Positions 33,158-44,496 of a DNA stretch of 52,206 nucleotides are shown piece after piece. Source of the stretch: Chromera velia. Taxonomy: Eukaryota > Sar > Chromeraceae. The stretch is taken from assembly GCA_018398765.1 (NCBI GenBank), contig JAHBMJ010000202.1:2501-54706 (forward strand). Reading direction: 5' to 3'. A program made the position numbers and the translations under genes. The stretch's first letter is position 1. Every line of letters begins with the position of its first letter. Under the pieces are notes generated by a model. The model was not told the origin of the DNA and made no database searches. It worked only from the letters and a program-made list of their open reading frames with translations.

Positions 33158-34371
33158 TTAAACGTCTTCTGGGAACCCCAGGCGGAGCAGCCGAGAGTAG
33201 CCCCCCTTACGGAAGCTGTGTACCGCAATGTCTTTTGCCTGTGCCTGTGTCAGGTAGGCCGCGAAGGCCTTCCGGATGGACTGATACCAGGTCAAACGTT
33301 GGAGAGTTGGCGTTCGTACATCTCCCCCTGCTTTTACATAATCAAAAGACTCGCCCATCTCGCTCCCCTTGTAGCCCTGAAGATCGGGCCCTCAGCCAGA
33401 GCCACCATAAAGAAACGATCCCAGACTGCCCCCACATGCACTCTGGAGGTGAACTCGGGGAGAAGTAGCCACTAACCTCTACCATAGAGATCATTTTTCT
33501 ACCTCACGATGAACAAGGCAAACCCCTCTGGGATTTTATTCCCTTCGTTGTCTAAAAGGAAGGCTCCACTCTCCGTGGTCTTATAGCATTGCATCATGTG
33601 GCTTCTGGTCAGATGTTGTACATCCCCAAACCACCAGCATCCAAAAAACAGCAACGAGGCAAGGGCGGCATCTCTACATGCTTTCAGCAGCACGTAGTTA
33701 CTGCTGTTATGTGTGGGTCCCTCGAGGAAGTGAGTCAATACCTGTTTGAACTCCTAACACGTGAGGGGTCTCTTTCCCTGCACATGGTGGCGCAATTGCT
33801 TTTCTAGGCCATGCCAGTAGTGGGTAAAGGCCTAGGTAAGGGCGGGGTGTTCGAACAGAGGGGGGGGAAGGCCTTAACATTTGTGTTCCCACTGGATTGC
33901 GCTCTTCCATGTCCTTTTCACGGACGCCGGCCTCCCATCCAGAGCGGAAAACACGGCGGCTGCCTGCCAAACCTCTGTCATAGGGAGGAGACTCAATTCG
34001 TCCAGATTTTGAGGGCTCAACGTGTGGACTGCTCTGAGAGCGTCTTCGTATGACTTGCGGGTTGAAGGAGCTAAGGCCTCCCGATTGATTTGTAATGCTC
34101 TAGTAAACAGTGCATGAGTTGCTGCAGAAGCTGATGGGGGAGGGCGATCATGGGCTGCAAGCTGGCGTGTCTCTCTCAGACTGTGGATATGCATCAACGC
34201 CGGAAGGAAAGGGGCCGTGGATGGGTGGGCGAAAGGCATTAGGTCAGCCGTTTTGGTTGCTGGGTATGGCTTTATATGTCTGGCGGTGCTCCGACGGGAG
34301 GCTGTCTTAGAGACCGATGGGCCCCACCCCCTGAGTCTCAGAAAGGTGGGACGTGCCATCTGGGCAAACAC
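33158..34371 (-). pseudogene. Tyrosine recombinase of the DIRS-like element, frameshifted
   Basis: Three minus-strand pieces are colinear. The piece at 34371-33874 has the core-binding domain signature (LAPSTRKSYEDALRAV). The piece at 33738-33499 has the start of the catalytic domain (KACRDAALASLLFFG). The piece at 33358-33158 has the HxxR box (AVHSFRKGGYSRLLRLGFPEDV, His and Arg present). The pieces lie in different frames, and a stop follows before the expected catalytic Tyr. The enzyme would have integrated circular DNA copies of the element. This copy is dead. Confidence 0.6.
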
Positions 34372-35747
34372 AGACTATGGTCTGCTTGCCTGAGACTGGT
34401 TTGGCGGAAAAGAGCCTGAAACGTCTGCTTGCATCCCTTTTCTCTTTGTTACCAATTGGCTGGGAGAGGTAGCCTTGGCTTGCTATGCCGACGCCTGCCC
34501 TCCTCCTGCGATGGCGTTATTTGCCACTGTTATCCATGTAAGGGGAATGGGAGCTGGAGGGGATAGGGGAGGTCTCAGCACTGGTTTTGGAGGTGCCTGC
34601 TGGGAAGTTGCTGCGGTTACGCCTCCCACGTTTCTCTGTTCCTGCTTGTTTTATGCTCGGGCGGGGGGCCACGCTGGCTGCTGTGGCTTTGCCGGCCCAG
34701 AGCCTGTAGGTCTCTGTCCATGAAGGCCTACTGGACGTGACGTCTGTTTCCAGAGGTTCTCAACCGGTCCCAAGAGAACCCCTCTTGGCGGCCCTCTGGC
34801 CCCTGCATACACATGTAGGCGTGCTGTTAAATTTGCTCTCAAGTGCCTAGAGTGGTGATGACTATTTGACAGCACCTTAAGAAGCGACTGCAAACAGCAC
34901 TCATGTATGAACTGGTAGACAAGCTGAGCGTGGATAAGCGATACCTAGTGACACTGTGTATGTATGAGTCAAGAGGGATTCGAAGTATGTCTAATGCCTA
35001 CCTCCCTCTTGCTCTGATCTTTTCGCTGGGTGGTGCTCGACCGCTTAGAGTTATGACCCTCATGCGGATCTATAAGCCTTAGGGCTTTGATTGATGCTAT
35101 TGCCTTCTATAAATGAGGTTTTATTGTAGGTTAGTTCATGATGTTGTACCGGTCAGTGGGACCTGAATATAAAATTTTAGTAAATAACAATGTTGATGTC
35201 TGCCTCGGCAAGCAAGCGGCCTGTTTACCTGCATGAGCAGCCTGAATCCTTCATACACTTTTCATGGAAGAACTCTCAATAAGACTGCTGACTCCGTCCA
35301 CGATTGCGCGAAAGACAACTCGGCAGGCGTGGTCTCAAGGTCTGGAGTGACGTCTGTGACACGGGTGGGCGGCTGGGCCTCAAACAGCTATGTGCCTGCT
35401 GGAAAGCTTACTATTGGATGTCCATGCTCTCTGGTGGTTTGAAACCAGGCTGCTGAAGGCAATACCGGAAGCAGGAGGAAGTGTGACGACTGGGGGTCTG
35501 ACCGTGTGGACACACGTATGGCTGAGACTGCCTGAGCTTGGTGCTCTGGTGAAGGGATCCACACATACGGTATAGTCTGAGGCCTGGCTCTTTGAGGAAG
35601 AGGGTGGGCTTGCAAAACTGTGACAAAATCCGCTGCCGGCTGCTCGTGGAAGCTCGTTGGAGCGTGCTGTCTCAAGGCCTGTCGGATAGTCTGAGCCTTC
35701 TCTCTGCCCATCCCTGACGTAACACTCGCAACAGTTCGTCAGCTATC

Positions 35748-36176
35748 TTATTCAACACTCCTGAAAGGTGAACTGCACATAGCGTGACTCCATTGGCCTG
35801 GGTAAAGGCTAACCGTAAAGTGATGCAACTCACCTGCTAGCTCGTTTAGAGCTGCTGCAGAACTGTACCCCTTATTAATCACTGCTACTGTGACAACCAC
35901 CCATTTGCCCTGGAGAAGGGGCTGCCAATATGCTAAGGCTAACACGACTGTCTTCAGTTCTCTCCAATTAGAGGAGTTGTGTGCCTGACTCTTAGTCCAT
36001 CCGCACGCCCAGGCCTGACGGGCTGGCCAAAGACTAGGCCAAAGAGTACCTCCTCCCTCCAGGCTCGATACGTCTGTGGTGACAAGGACTGCCCCTTCTG
36101 GGAGGCACTGAAACGCATCCGCTGCTGGAGCAGGAAGGGACGGTAAGATGGAGGGGGACCACGGGGCTAAACCCAT
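35748..36176 (-). pseudogene. RNase H domain fragment of the DIRS-like element
   Basis: The frame carries VTTDVSSLEGGGTLW, NSSNWRELKTVVLAL and VVVTVAVINKGYSS. These are the three hallmark strands of the retroelement RNase H that follows DIRS/Ngaro reverse transcriptases, which normally read TDAS..GWG, N..EL.A and V..DN.T...YI. In another frame directly downstream comes LSGVLNKIADELLR, the family's final (xxGxxNxxAD) motif, so a frameshift lies near 35760. The first catalytic Asp is present; the DN is changed to AV, so the copy is probably inactive. Confidence 0.6.
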
Positions 36177-36700
36177 ACCTGCGCTGTCTGTGCGGAACAG
36201 CTGTCAGTTAGGGGGCATCTCCATATGTAGGCACCACTGCCACCAAAAAAGCTCTGCTTGGCAGGCTCTCGGTAGTCCTTCTGTACGTGCTATGGCTGTG
36301 CGTTTGGTGCTGAGCCACTGCTGTCGGCTGATCTGAGCCTGTGCTATGAGAGAAACTTGCTGTGACCACAGGGCTTGTGGTACCCTAAAGGCAAAGAAAC
36401 CTCCGGGCAGAAGCCTTTTCAATCCGTACCCGCTCGTCACTCTGCCACAGTCGCCAGCTCAAACTCTGCCTCCGCAGTCACCGCCTCCAGCGGCAGGGCA
36501 GGCAGGTAGCTAGCAGCTAGGGGGTCCTTGAGGAGGGGCCACAGTTGGCGGTAGCTGTCGGGGGTCAGGACAGGGATGCCCTGCATGCGCCAGGACTTCT
36601 GAGGGGGGAGCCCTGGGAAGAAGCCCACTGCAGCTGTATCTCTTCTTCTTAGCGGATGGTCCTCCCGATTTGGATTCACTTGTGATGGCTTCGTGGTCTC

Positions 36701-37845
36701 TCGGGCCCAGCTTGCACCAATATCGCCAGTCTTGCTCTTTATTCTTGTTACTTACAGCAGAGTCCTTTGACTGGGAGGACTGCTGAACCTCAGCATCTGC
36801 CTCTGCCTCTGTCTCAGCTCTCCTGTCTGAAACCTGCTCCCGGCGCCCGAGATACTCACCTAACTAGTTGGGTGCATATGTATCTCGCGAATCGCCTCGG
36901 GGGGCAGCTCAGCTTTGCTGAGATCAGCCGAGAGGCCCTGAGATCGCACGCATTCGCATAACGCATTTTTTCTTTTTTTATATATCGATCATAGGGGGAG
37001 TTGATCCTTCACCACGCCTTCCTGAACACAAATGCGCTTGCACAAAAGTGCCCCTCAAATAACTCGTACGGAGCTATTAATTGTATGCCTTCAATTAAGT
37101 ATGTGCATCCGTGCCCCTCAAGTAACTCGCACGGAGTTTCGGCGTAAAAAGCATACTTCATACAAATTGCCGTAACCCCCGCCCTATATGCAAATAAGAC
37201 ATGCCTAAGCCCCCAATGGTGTGCATTATGCAATTGGACCCCTTAAATGGCCCCCCGAGGCACTCATCCAACTGGTTGGGTGTATCATATGCATATACAC
37301 GCATGTACGCGTACATACGTACAAAAAAAAAAAGACGTAAGTACGTACGTACGTATATATACGCATATACTCGATCGATATATATGTATATTTAATAATA
37401 TTAATATATATATCGATCACTGCTACTCAGCTAGCATGCATGCAAAGACTGATCAGTCTAGCTCTAGCTGATCGTCGACGCTTCATTCTTCTCTTCATGC
37501 ATGAGTTCTGTCTTTTGACTCTTCTCATACAAACGGGGTGTATCAATTGACACGCACATTTGTAAAGGTCACAGTCTTTTGTTGCAGAGCACGCCAAACT
37601 TCATCCAGTTTTGCAATAAGTCTCTTGGTCTTGCGTGTGTTCATGAATCATTTACGGCAACAAAGCTGGAAAGCCAGACAGTCAATCAAACAAAGAAGCG
37701 CAGCATACGCAATCGACTCAAGCAGTAAAGACAGTTGCAATAGGCTAGCCAGCAAAGCATCTGATTATGCAGGACGCTGACGGGGCATGGCTAGGGGACT
37801 TCTTCTCATTAAGCTTGATTTGTCAGGTATGTGTGGAGTGGGCAG
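36701..37845. other. Intergenic DNA with small repeats, no confident gene
   Basis: Two copies of CCCCTCAAxTAACTCGxACGG (about 37052 and 37116) and two copies of an arm with the palindrome CCAACTGGTTGG or its variant (about 36861 and 37268) are visible. A TACG/ATAT simple repeat fills about 37300-37410. A protein-like open stretch (STPNFIQFCNKSLGLACVHE) follows an acceptor at about 37585 and could be an upstream exon of the NYN-like gene, but I could not join it in phase. Confidence 0.45.
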
Positions 37846-38801
37846 GCCCTGGTCTCCTCAATAAGCTAGTCAATAAGATGCACATCGTGGGACACAAGGG
37901 TTTCTTGACTCGTGAGAAGCTTTGTCACGCGGCAAGGGTCGCTTCTTATTAGCTCTATCCTGCAGATGAGACCAAAGAAGCCACGAACCACCTGATTAAC
38001 GACAAACTCAGACAAATTGCCCATGAAGCCCATACTTTTGGGCTAAAGTACAGAGTCATTCTTCTTCTTGGTCAGTTTTTTATCTTCTCTCCCCCACCTC
38101 CCTTGTCCGACCCTAGGTCTGACTCCAGAGCGCCTCAGAGCCCCCTCTTCTCTCTTTCAGACTCTTCATTCCCTTTTTCCCCTTGTTTTTGTTCTTTTTT
38201 CTTGTCTTCGAAGACTTCTTTTCGGAATGTGTCACCTTCTGCAAAATGTCGGCCTTCCTTAGATCTATCAATGGAATGTGTCAGACACACATTCTGTGGT
38301 CTTTCTGCACGAGAGATGTACATGCAAGCACACCATAGTTTGAATTAATTAAACAAAGTGTCTTTCCTAAAGTATTCAGCATTTATCTAATAAGTACAAC
38401 AGTGTGCATGTATAACAGTGTATCAGGCTTCTGTCTTCTTATACATGTTTGCAGATGACGGCGACCATACTAGTGGCTTGCAGGCTCTGAGAGAAGCTCA
38501 TGTAGACCTCTTTCTAATCTTTCCAGACGGGTCAACAGGCAAACTTACACAACAGTTCCCCCCAAACAACAAAATGCCTCTGTCGTGCCTAAAGCAGAAG
38601 GTCTCTGACAAAGACATCCACTCTTTCACAGAAATCTCCTATAGCGCTGGCTATAAACACGGTTTCAATGCGGGGCTGCATGCGGGGCCGACATCTCAGA
38701 CTGCCAGTGGAGGAGCAGGGACTTCTGGGACTGGAGAAATAGCAACAGCAGCAACAGCAGCGGAGACAGGGCCCACGGACATGGTACTCACTGTAAGCTA
38801 A
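37846..38801 (+). CDS. NYN-domain-like protein, 3' exons (5' end unresolved)
   Basis: Exons 37846-37911, 37966-38070 and 38455-38801 join in phase 1 at both junctions, with donors GTGAGA and GTCAGT, and end at TAA. The joined frame has NHLINDKLRQIAHEA, then YRVILLLDDGDHTSGLQ and ALREAHVDLFLIFP. This resembles the second half of an NYN/PIN-like ribonuclease domain, where an acidic DGD follows a hydrophobic strand and precedes a helix and the A/G..V strand. A Gly/Thr/Ala-rich C-terminal tail follows. The N-terminal catalytic Asp would lie in an upstream exon. The role would be RNA cleavage or binding; this is inferred from weak resemblance. The last two exons are well supported, the first less so. 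Confidence 0.5.
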
Positions 38802-39937
38802 ATTAAAATCCCTATGTTTTTCTTTCGGCATTAACTTTCAACATCATCTATCATTTTTTTCTTTTTCTCTTTGATCCTGTTTGGAGGCATTATCCGTCAT
38901 TGTCTGTCCTCTGTTGCCCCTCTCCCCTCTCTTTTACCTTTTGTGAGTGCACTTTATGTTTATGTACAGATCTATATGCACAAAGCTTAGCAGTTCAGCT
39001 TTGCAGCAAACACTCTTGCAAGTACTCGCAAGGGCTACTGGAGTAGGAGAAGCACACACACGTCTGTAGCGTTGGATCCGATTGCTAGATCGACCCAACA
39101 GGACCAGCGCCAATGGAATTGACAATGTGTAGGTTTGGTGCTCCTCGGAGGTCTACGGGGTTACTACCACGTCACCCCGCGATTCCACAGACAGTGTGGG
39201 ACAATAGACGGAGATTGCATCGCTGTTTGGTGTGTGGTGAGCTTGACCATCAAGTCAGGTGCGCTGCACACACTCCTGAATTTTTGGCAGAGCCCCTTTA
39301 AAAAGTGAATTTTATGGTTTTTAAAGGGGGTTTTAGCGTAGTTTTAGGGGGGTTTTCACCCCTCAGAAGAAGACTTTTTGCCTATAAATGAATTTTTGGT
39401 AGCTCATGACTAAAACGTGAACCAATGGTTCATGAGTGCATGCAGCGTGAAGTCAGGCAATGTGGCAATGGACTCCAGTTATAACCACACATGCGAACTA
39501 TTCAAGCGTCCCAAACCAGACCTTTTCAGCCTTCCCCACAGATATAAAGCTACCCCTGGCAGTCTCCACTTCCCTTTTCGTCTCTGCACTCTTTCGGCGA
39601 TCAGGGTGCGTAGTCTTGGGGAGGGAGAGGCAGGTCTGGTCGACGATAAGGTGACAGCCCAAGTTCACCTATGTCACCGGGCAGGAGCTTCGGCTCCGGT
39701 GGAAGGGGACGCATGCAATCTCCAAGCTTCGGTGGATCACCTCAACCTCGGTACGGTGGATCTCCAGCACGCAAAGCGGGATCAAAGAGGATTGCCGGGG
39801 TGAGAACGATTCGCAAGTAGACGGCATTTGACTGTGGGGTGGTGTATGCATGAATTATATGATCCGCATGCAAAAGAAAGAATTATGATCCGCGCGCATT
39901 CCGCGTGCGCACCACAACGCAAGGTTGCATATATCGA
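38802..39937. other. No confident gene; possible zinc-knuckle fragment at 39113-39301
   Basis: A 62-codon plus-strand frame contains CLVCGELDHQVRC, close to the CCHC zinc knuckle of retroelement Gag proteins but with one residue too few before the last Cys. It ends at 39301 and has no neighbours of that type. The remaining DNA, including the T- and G-rich stretch 39300-39410, shows nothing recognisable. Confidence 0.35.
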
Positions 39938-40494
39938 TCTGACGCAAGCAAGCTTGCGAACGGCCCCGGAAAGCAAGAAAAATGAGAACTTCACGATTGA
40001 CGCACGCCGGCCAGCCAATCAGGCAGTCACGCCGACCCCCCCCCCCCNCCGTGGGAAAAGCCGTAGAACCCCCCCTCCCCCAGGAAAAAAGCCCGGGGAT
40101 ATAGCCTGTCGCTTTCTGGGGCCACTGACGCACGCATGCATGACGATGCAGGTTCATACACGCTTTTCTAGACCATTTGGGGCGGGATCTTTCCGGGGCC
40201 TTTTTTTGGTGAAAATCAGATAATCGGGTCTGAAGTCTACCTGACGTACGCACATTTGGCGTATATTCAGCCTTTCGGGGCCGGGTTTTTGCCGAAAGAC
40301 AGCGTCCATGCGTGCACGCACGTGGGCTGGGATATGGCCCCGGAAAGCGAAGCGGGGGGCACTTACAAAATAAAAATACCCCAGCCCACGTGCATGCACG
40401 CTGTCTTTCAGCAAAAACCCGGCCCCGAAAGGCTAATGTGCGCCAAATGTGCGTGCGTCAGGTGGGCTTCAGACCCGATTACCCGATTTTTCAG
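39938..40494. repeat. Fold-back element with about 120-bp inverted arms
   Basis: The arm at about 40211-40337 is repeated in inverse complement at about 40379-40494. Matched blocks include AATCGGGTCTGAAG/CTTCAGACCCGATT, GCACATTTGGCG and GGGGCCGGGTTTTTGC. They are separated by about 40 bp with CCCCGGAAAGCGAAGCGGGG. A related segment 39938-39982 (GACGCAAGCAAGCTTGCGAA then CGGCCCCGGAAAGC) precedes it. Both segments recur inverted at 42781-42856. There is no coding potential; it is a non-autonomous repeat, possibly MITE-like. Confidence 0.8.
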
Positions 40495-40683
40495 CACCCT
40501 TTAATCATGCAATTCAATTATGCAAGCAACACAGTCAGTCAAGTGAAAGTTCTTCCTCCTCACTGTTCTTTCTTTGCACCAGATCGTGTTGTTAACATAT
40601 ATAAGCGTTACGTACTGCATCTTTGCATCTCGGAACTTCATTGTTTGATCCTGCCCCTGTGTATTTCTAAGTACATTGCGACC

Positions 40684-40825
40684 ATGAAGCGGTTCTGGAA
40701 ACTCGTTCGTTGTTGCACCTTCGTTTTACTGGTTCTCCATCTCTGTTTGGGAGGAAGAGGCCCAGGAATCGGCCGTAGACGGTCGCATTCGACTTCTGCA
40801 ACTTTGTGTTCCTTCTTGCCATCCG
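40684..40825 (+). CDS. Candidate first exon encoding a signal peptide
   Basis: ATG with context GCGACC opens a 47-codon frame that ends at a strong donor (GTAAGT, phase 1). Residues 1-9 are basic, 10-22 hydrophobic (CTFVLLVLHLCLG), followed by a basic, Ser/Thr-rich stretch (RRRSHSTSAT). This fits a secretory signal peptide, perhaps the first half of a bipartite plastid leader. The next plausible acceptor (41093, phase-compatible) leads into a hydrophobic frame that ends in the GA microsatellite and the gap, so the rest of the gene is hidden or absent. Confidence 0.35.
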
Positions 40826-41269
40826 GTAAGTCAAGAATGAATTCACTGGAATGCAAGTAGCCGTTGATCCACAACCATGTCCCAAAAAACCGTTCAGTTT
40901 TCGCCTCATACAGCTGCCTTACGTGACATTGTCTTCTCTGTTCTGTGTTTCTCTAACTGACTGGGCTGGTGGCTTTCTTATGATTTTTACCCTTTCCTCA
41001 GCATGATGCATTCGCAATTCCATGGTTTGCCATAGTCTTACACCTGCCTATACTCAATTCCATCTCATGCCCTGCCCGTCTCCTTTCCTCCAGGACACTG
41101 GGCCGCATTTTGTCTGACCGCCTCGTTCTTGCGTGCGTGCATCTTTCCTTCGAGCATCTCATCCTGCATTGTGTATTTCCGTCTCTTTTTGGCCGGCTTG
41201 CTTCTATATTTCCAGCGTGCCCAGCTCAATTTTATCCGCAAAGAGAAAGAAATGGAAAGAAAAGAACGA

Positions 41270-41294
41270 CAGAACAGAGAGAGAGAAGAGAAAC

Positions 41295-41342
<48 letters not shown>

Positions 41343-41374
41343 CAGAGAGACAGAGAGACAGACAGACACATACA

Positions 41375-41432
<58 letters not shown>

Positions 41433-41810
41433 CACACACACACACACACACACANNNNNNNNNNNNNNNNNNNNNNNNNNNNNNNNNNNNNNNNNNNNNN
41501 NNNNNNNNNNNNNNNNNNNNNNNNNNNNNNNNNNNNNNNNNNNNNNNNNNNNNNNNNNNNNNNNNNNNNNNNNNNNNNNNNNNNNNNNNNNNNNNNNNNN
41601 NNNNNNNNNNNNNNNNNNNNNNNNNNNNNNNNNNNNNNNNNNNNNNNNNNNNNNNNNNNNNNNNNNNNNNNNNNNNNNNNNNNNNNNNNNNNNNNNNNNN
41701 NNNNNNNNNNNNNNNNNNNNNNNNNNNNNNNNNNNNNNNNNNNNNNNNNNNNNNNNNNNNNNNNNNNNNNNNNNNNNNNNNNAGAGAGAGAGAGAGCGAA
41801 GAGAGAGAGA

Positions 41811-41846
<36 letters not shown>

Positions 41847-41914
41847 AAGCGAGAGTGAGAGCGAGAGCGAAGAAAGGGCGAGAGCGAAGAGAGGGCGAGA
41901 GCGAAGAGAGGGCG

Positions 41915-41946
<32 letters not shown>

Positions 41947-42027
41947 CGAGAACGAAGAGAGGGCGAGAGAGAGAGAGAAAGAGAAAGAAAGAAAGAGAGA
42001 GAGAGAGCGAAGAGAGAGAGAGAGCGC

Positions 42028-42064
<37 letters not shown>

Positions 42065-42098
42065 AAAGAGAGAGAGAGAGAGAGCGAAGAGAGAGAGA

Positions 42099-42129
<31 letters not shown>

Positions 42130-42145
42130 CGGAGAGAGAGAGAAT

Positions 42146-42187
<42 letters not shown>

Positions 42188-42225
42188 ATGAGGGAGAGAG
42201 AGAACGGGGGAGAGAGAGACCCCTT
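41270..42225. repeat. Long (GA)n/(CA)n microsatellite around a 328-N gap
   Basis: GA repeats, two CA blocks (about 41366-41392 and 41429-41454), 328 undetermined bases, then about 440 bp of GA repeats with GCGA interruptions. All purines are on the plus strand. The very long RE-rich and SL-rich frames on both strands are repeat artefacts. Confidence 0.95.
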
Positions 42226-42369
42226 CTCTCTCTCCTTCCATCCCACGTCTAATGGATCTTTGTCTGTGAAATCAAGAGCAATCAGATGATGGTCGTTGAT
42301 CTTCAAACAGATGAACTCAATGCAGTGAACGTACTTTGAAGATTGAGACATAATAAATGAAACCATAGT

Positions 42370-42670
42370 GAGCGTTAAGGAGTCATTAGGAGTCATTTCT
42401 TAATTAAGTCTTAAAAGTTTGCATTGAGGTTTTTTTAATGATAACAAGTTATAAAAATTGTTGATAAATTTGTTTATAGGTTTAGTCCAGGCCGACCTAT
42501 AAATTTTAGATCCATTATAAACTTTTTTTTGGCTTTTCATATAAAAAATATAAAGGACGGTTAAGAACATATAAGAAAATTAATTATGTTATGGATTTAA
42601 ATTTTCTTAAACTTAGTTTTCATTCTACAGTATTTTTTAGAAAACAAATGAAGTCTTACATACATCCGGG
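42370..42670. other. AT-rich island
   Basis: About 300 bp of strongly AT-rich DNA with poly-T runs, no gene seen. It abuts a short minus-strand frame (42396-42230) with protein-like composition (KYVHCIEFICLKINDHHL) that runs into the GA repeat; I do not call it. Confidence 0.5.
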
Positions 42671-42780
42671 TTATCCCCCTCCTGACTGCATGTGAGTGCA
42701 CTTTTCTGCGTGGCTTCAATCCACTTCAAGCAGCTATATATATAGCATGCGTCAACCATGCAGTTGCAATTTTTTCTTGC

Positions 42781-42856
42781 TTTCCGGGGCCGTTCGCAAG
42801 CTTGCTTGCGTCAGATTTGTGTTTTCTAAGTGCCCCCCGCTTCGCTTTCCGGGGCC
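42781..42856 (-). repeat. Second, inverted copy of segments of the 40-kb fold-back element
   Basis: Reverse complement of 39938-39982 followed by reverse complement of about 40341-40375, brought side by side here. This shows a multi-copy element family in which the copy at 40 kb carries an extra 360 bp, including one inverted arm. Confidence 0.7.
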
Positions 42857-43032
42857 ATAGAGAGGCGGCACAAAACCAGTGGCCGCGCATCTGGTCGAAC
42901 AGCTAGCTGTCAGACACCGTGACGAATCGAGCTTGAAAGTGAGACTCGGTCGATCATTTTGGCTTGATTGCTGAGGCGCGCATTGTGTCGTCTGGTGTTC
43001 AATTGTCGGTTGATCTAGCTTGTTTGTGGTGG

Positions 43033-43800
43033 GTTGATGGGAGCCAGGAGGCGTTGCTCGTCCCGACAAGCAGCCTCTCGGTGGGCAGCGACTCGAGAAG
43101 GGGCCGGAACTGGCGGGAGGACGAGAATGCGCTGTGATGTTCGGAGTTCAGTCTGCTCACGTCTCTCTCCGAGGCTTCATGGGGGCCTCTGCGATTCTCC
43201 CAGGGCTTTCTTTGGTTCGACGATTTCCATTTCCGCTCACGCCAGCCACGAGTGCATGGGTCGGGAGGAGGCGACTTCTGGACGGAATCAGCGGGAGGAG
43301 ACAGGTCCGTCGCTCGTGTGCTGCTCTCGCCGGCTGTGCGGATTCTCGCTCTCTTTCGGTTCCTTCGCAGCTCCTTCGGCCTTATGTGCCCAGGCCTTCG
43401 CGTTTCCTTCTTCGCCCTCCTTTTGGGGACGGTCTCGAAAGCCATGTGTACATACAACTCCCATGTTCTTTAGATAGGCGACTCACGGCAACGTCGGGAC
43501 GGTAGCTCGGGCCGCTGGGATCGAAGCGAGACTAGCCTCATTCTTGTCCCTTACTGCAGCTGGGTGTTGTCCGACTTCGGTGCTTCCAACCTGTGTTGAT
43601 GGGCCCCGAGCAGCGGCCTCTCGATTGGTAGCGACTCAGGGAGTGGCCACCGCGAGTGGGGGGCGGGAGGAAGTCGGAGAGGCAGGTTTGGAGTCGTCAG
43701 TCCGCTCCCGTCTCTGCCCCAACACAGACGCCTACATCGGGTCGACGAGGCTTCATGGAGACCTGTGCGTTTCGCCCGTGGCTTGCCCGGGCTTGTCAAC
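43033..43800. repeat. Diverged tandem pair, about 190-bp units 560 bp apart
   Basis: The blocks at about 43033-43210 and 43595-43795 share GTTGATGGG, GCAGCCTCTCG / GCGGCCTCTCG, GCGACTC, CGGGAGGA and GAGGCTTCATGG in the same order. Neither has a clear gene. Open frames in all registers reflect GC-rich composition. Confidence 0.55.
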
Positions 43801-43974
43801 AGTAGACTCTTCGGTGTGCTCTGCGAGCAGCCTCAAGCTCACGTATCGGGATGTTGCCCAGGAGGCGGACTCCGGAAGGAGAGGGCAGGTCTACTTGGAG
43901 GTTCAGGGACCCTCTGGCTTGCGAGATGTTCCCGAGACAGGTCTGCCCTAGCTTGCCGTGCCTGCTTGCCGGTT

Positions 43975-44275
43975 CAACCGGTGTCCAACCCGTTCTCGCT
44001 CCTTCCTCTCGGCTCTTTGCCTGCCCTCAAGGGCCTCTTTGGTCTCCGCAATTCGTTCCCGCACGCTGCCCTTCTGTTCGTCCAGCTTCGTCTCGTCCGT
44101 CCTGCCTGCCGTTTAGGCTTGCCATGACTCCTCCATTCACGTCTCCAACCCTTTGGCCTTCCTCTTGGCTCTTTGCCGCCGCTTTGGTCTTCGCAATTCC
44201 TTTCGCACGCTGCCCTTCTGTTCTTCCAGCTTGGTCTCATCCGTCCTTCCTACCGCTCAGGCTTGCCGTCCCCTT
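43975..44275. repeat. Tandem pair, about 130-bp units
   Basis: The units at about 43985-44125 and 44145-44270 share TTGGTCT.CGCAATTC and CGCACGCTGCCCTTCTGTTC, then TCCAGCTT.GTCTC. This is a recent local duplication in otherwise uncharacterised DNA. Confidence 0.7.
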
Positions 44276-44496
44276 CACTGTCGCTCACACCCCCCGCTGG
44301 GTCTAGCTGTCTCGAAAGATTTCTTCCCCTCTCCTTCCTGCAGGTGCCTCAGGGGATCTTGGGGGGGCCTTTGTCCTGGGACAGGAACACGGCTTGTCTG
44401 CAGCCCAACGAGAAGTGGTGGGTCGAGCGTGTCCGGCCTAGCTGTCGACGCGTTTCCTCCGTTGGTGGACTCACGTCTCTCCCTCTCTGCGTGCAG

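Larger units (their letters stand above)
33150..36700 (-). mobile_element. Degenerate DIRS-like (tyrosine-recombinase) retrotransposon
   Basis: On the minus strand an RNase H-like segment (36176-35748) is followed by a tyrosine recombinase in pieces (34371-33158), the RT/RH-then-YR order of DIRS/Ngaro elements. A linker frame at 36679-36204 may be the end of the reverse transcriptase, but no catalytic YxDD is visible, so most of the RT is missing. Several frame changes and stops break the coding regions. I could not define terminal repeats, so the ends are approximate. Confidence 0.6.

Noticed and set aside
41065-42396. Very long RE-rich and SL-rich open frames on both strands
   Set aside because: They arise from GA/CT dinucleotide repeats and run through 328 undetermined bases.
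42230-42396. Minus-strand exon with protein-like composition next to the GA repeat
   Set aside because: No acceptable splice borders or partner exon, and the frame runs into the microsatellite.
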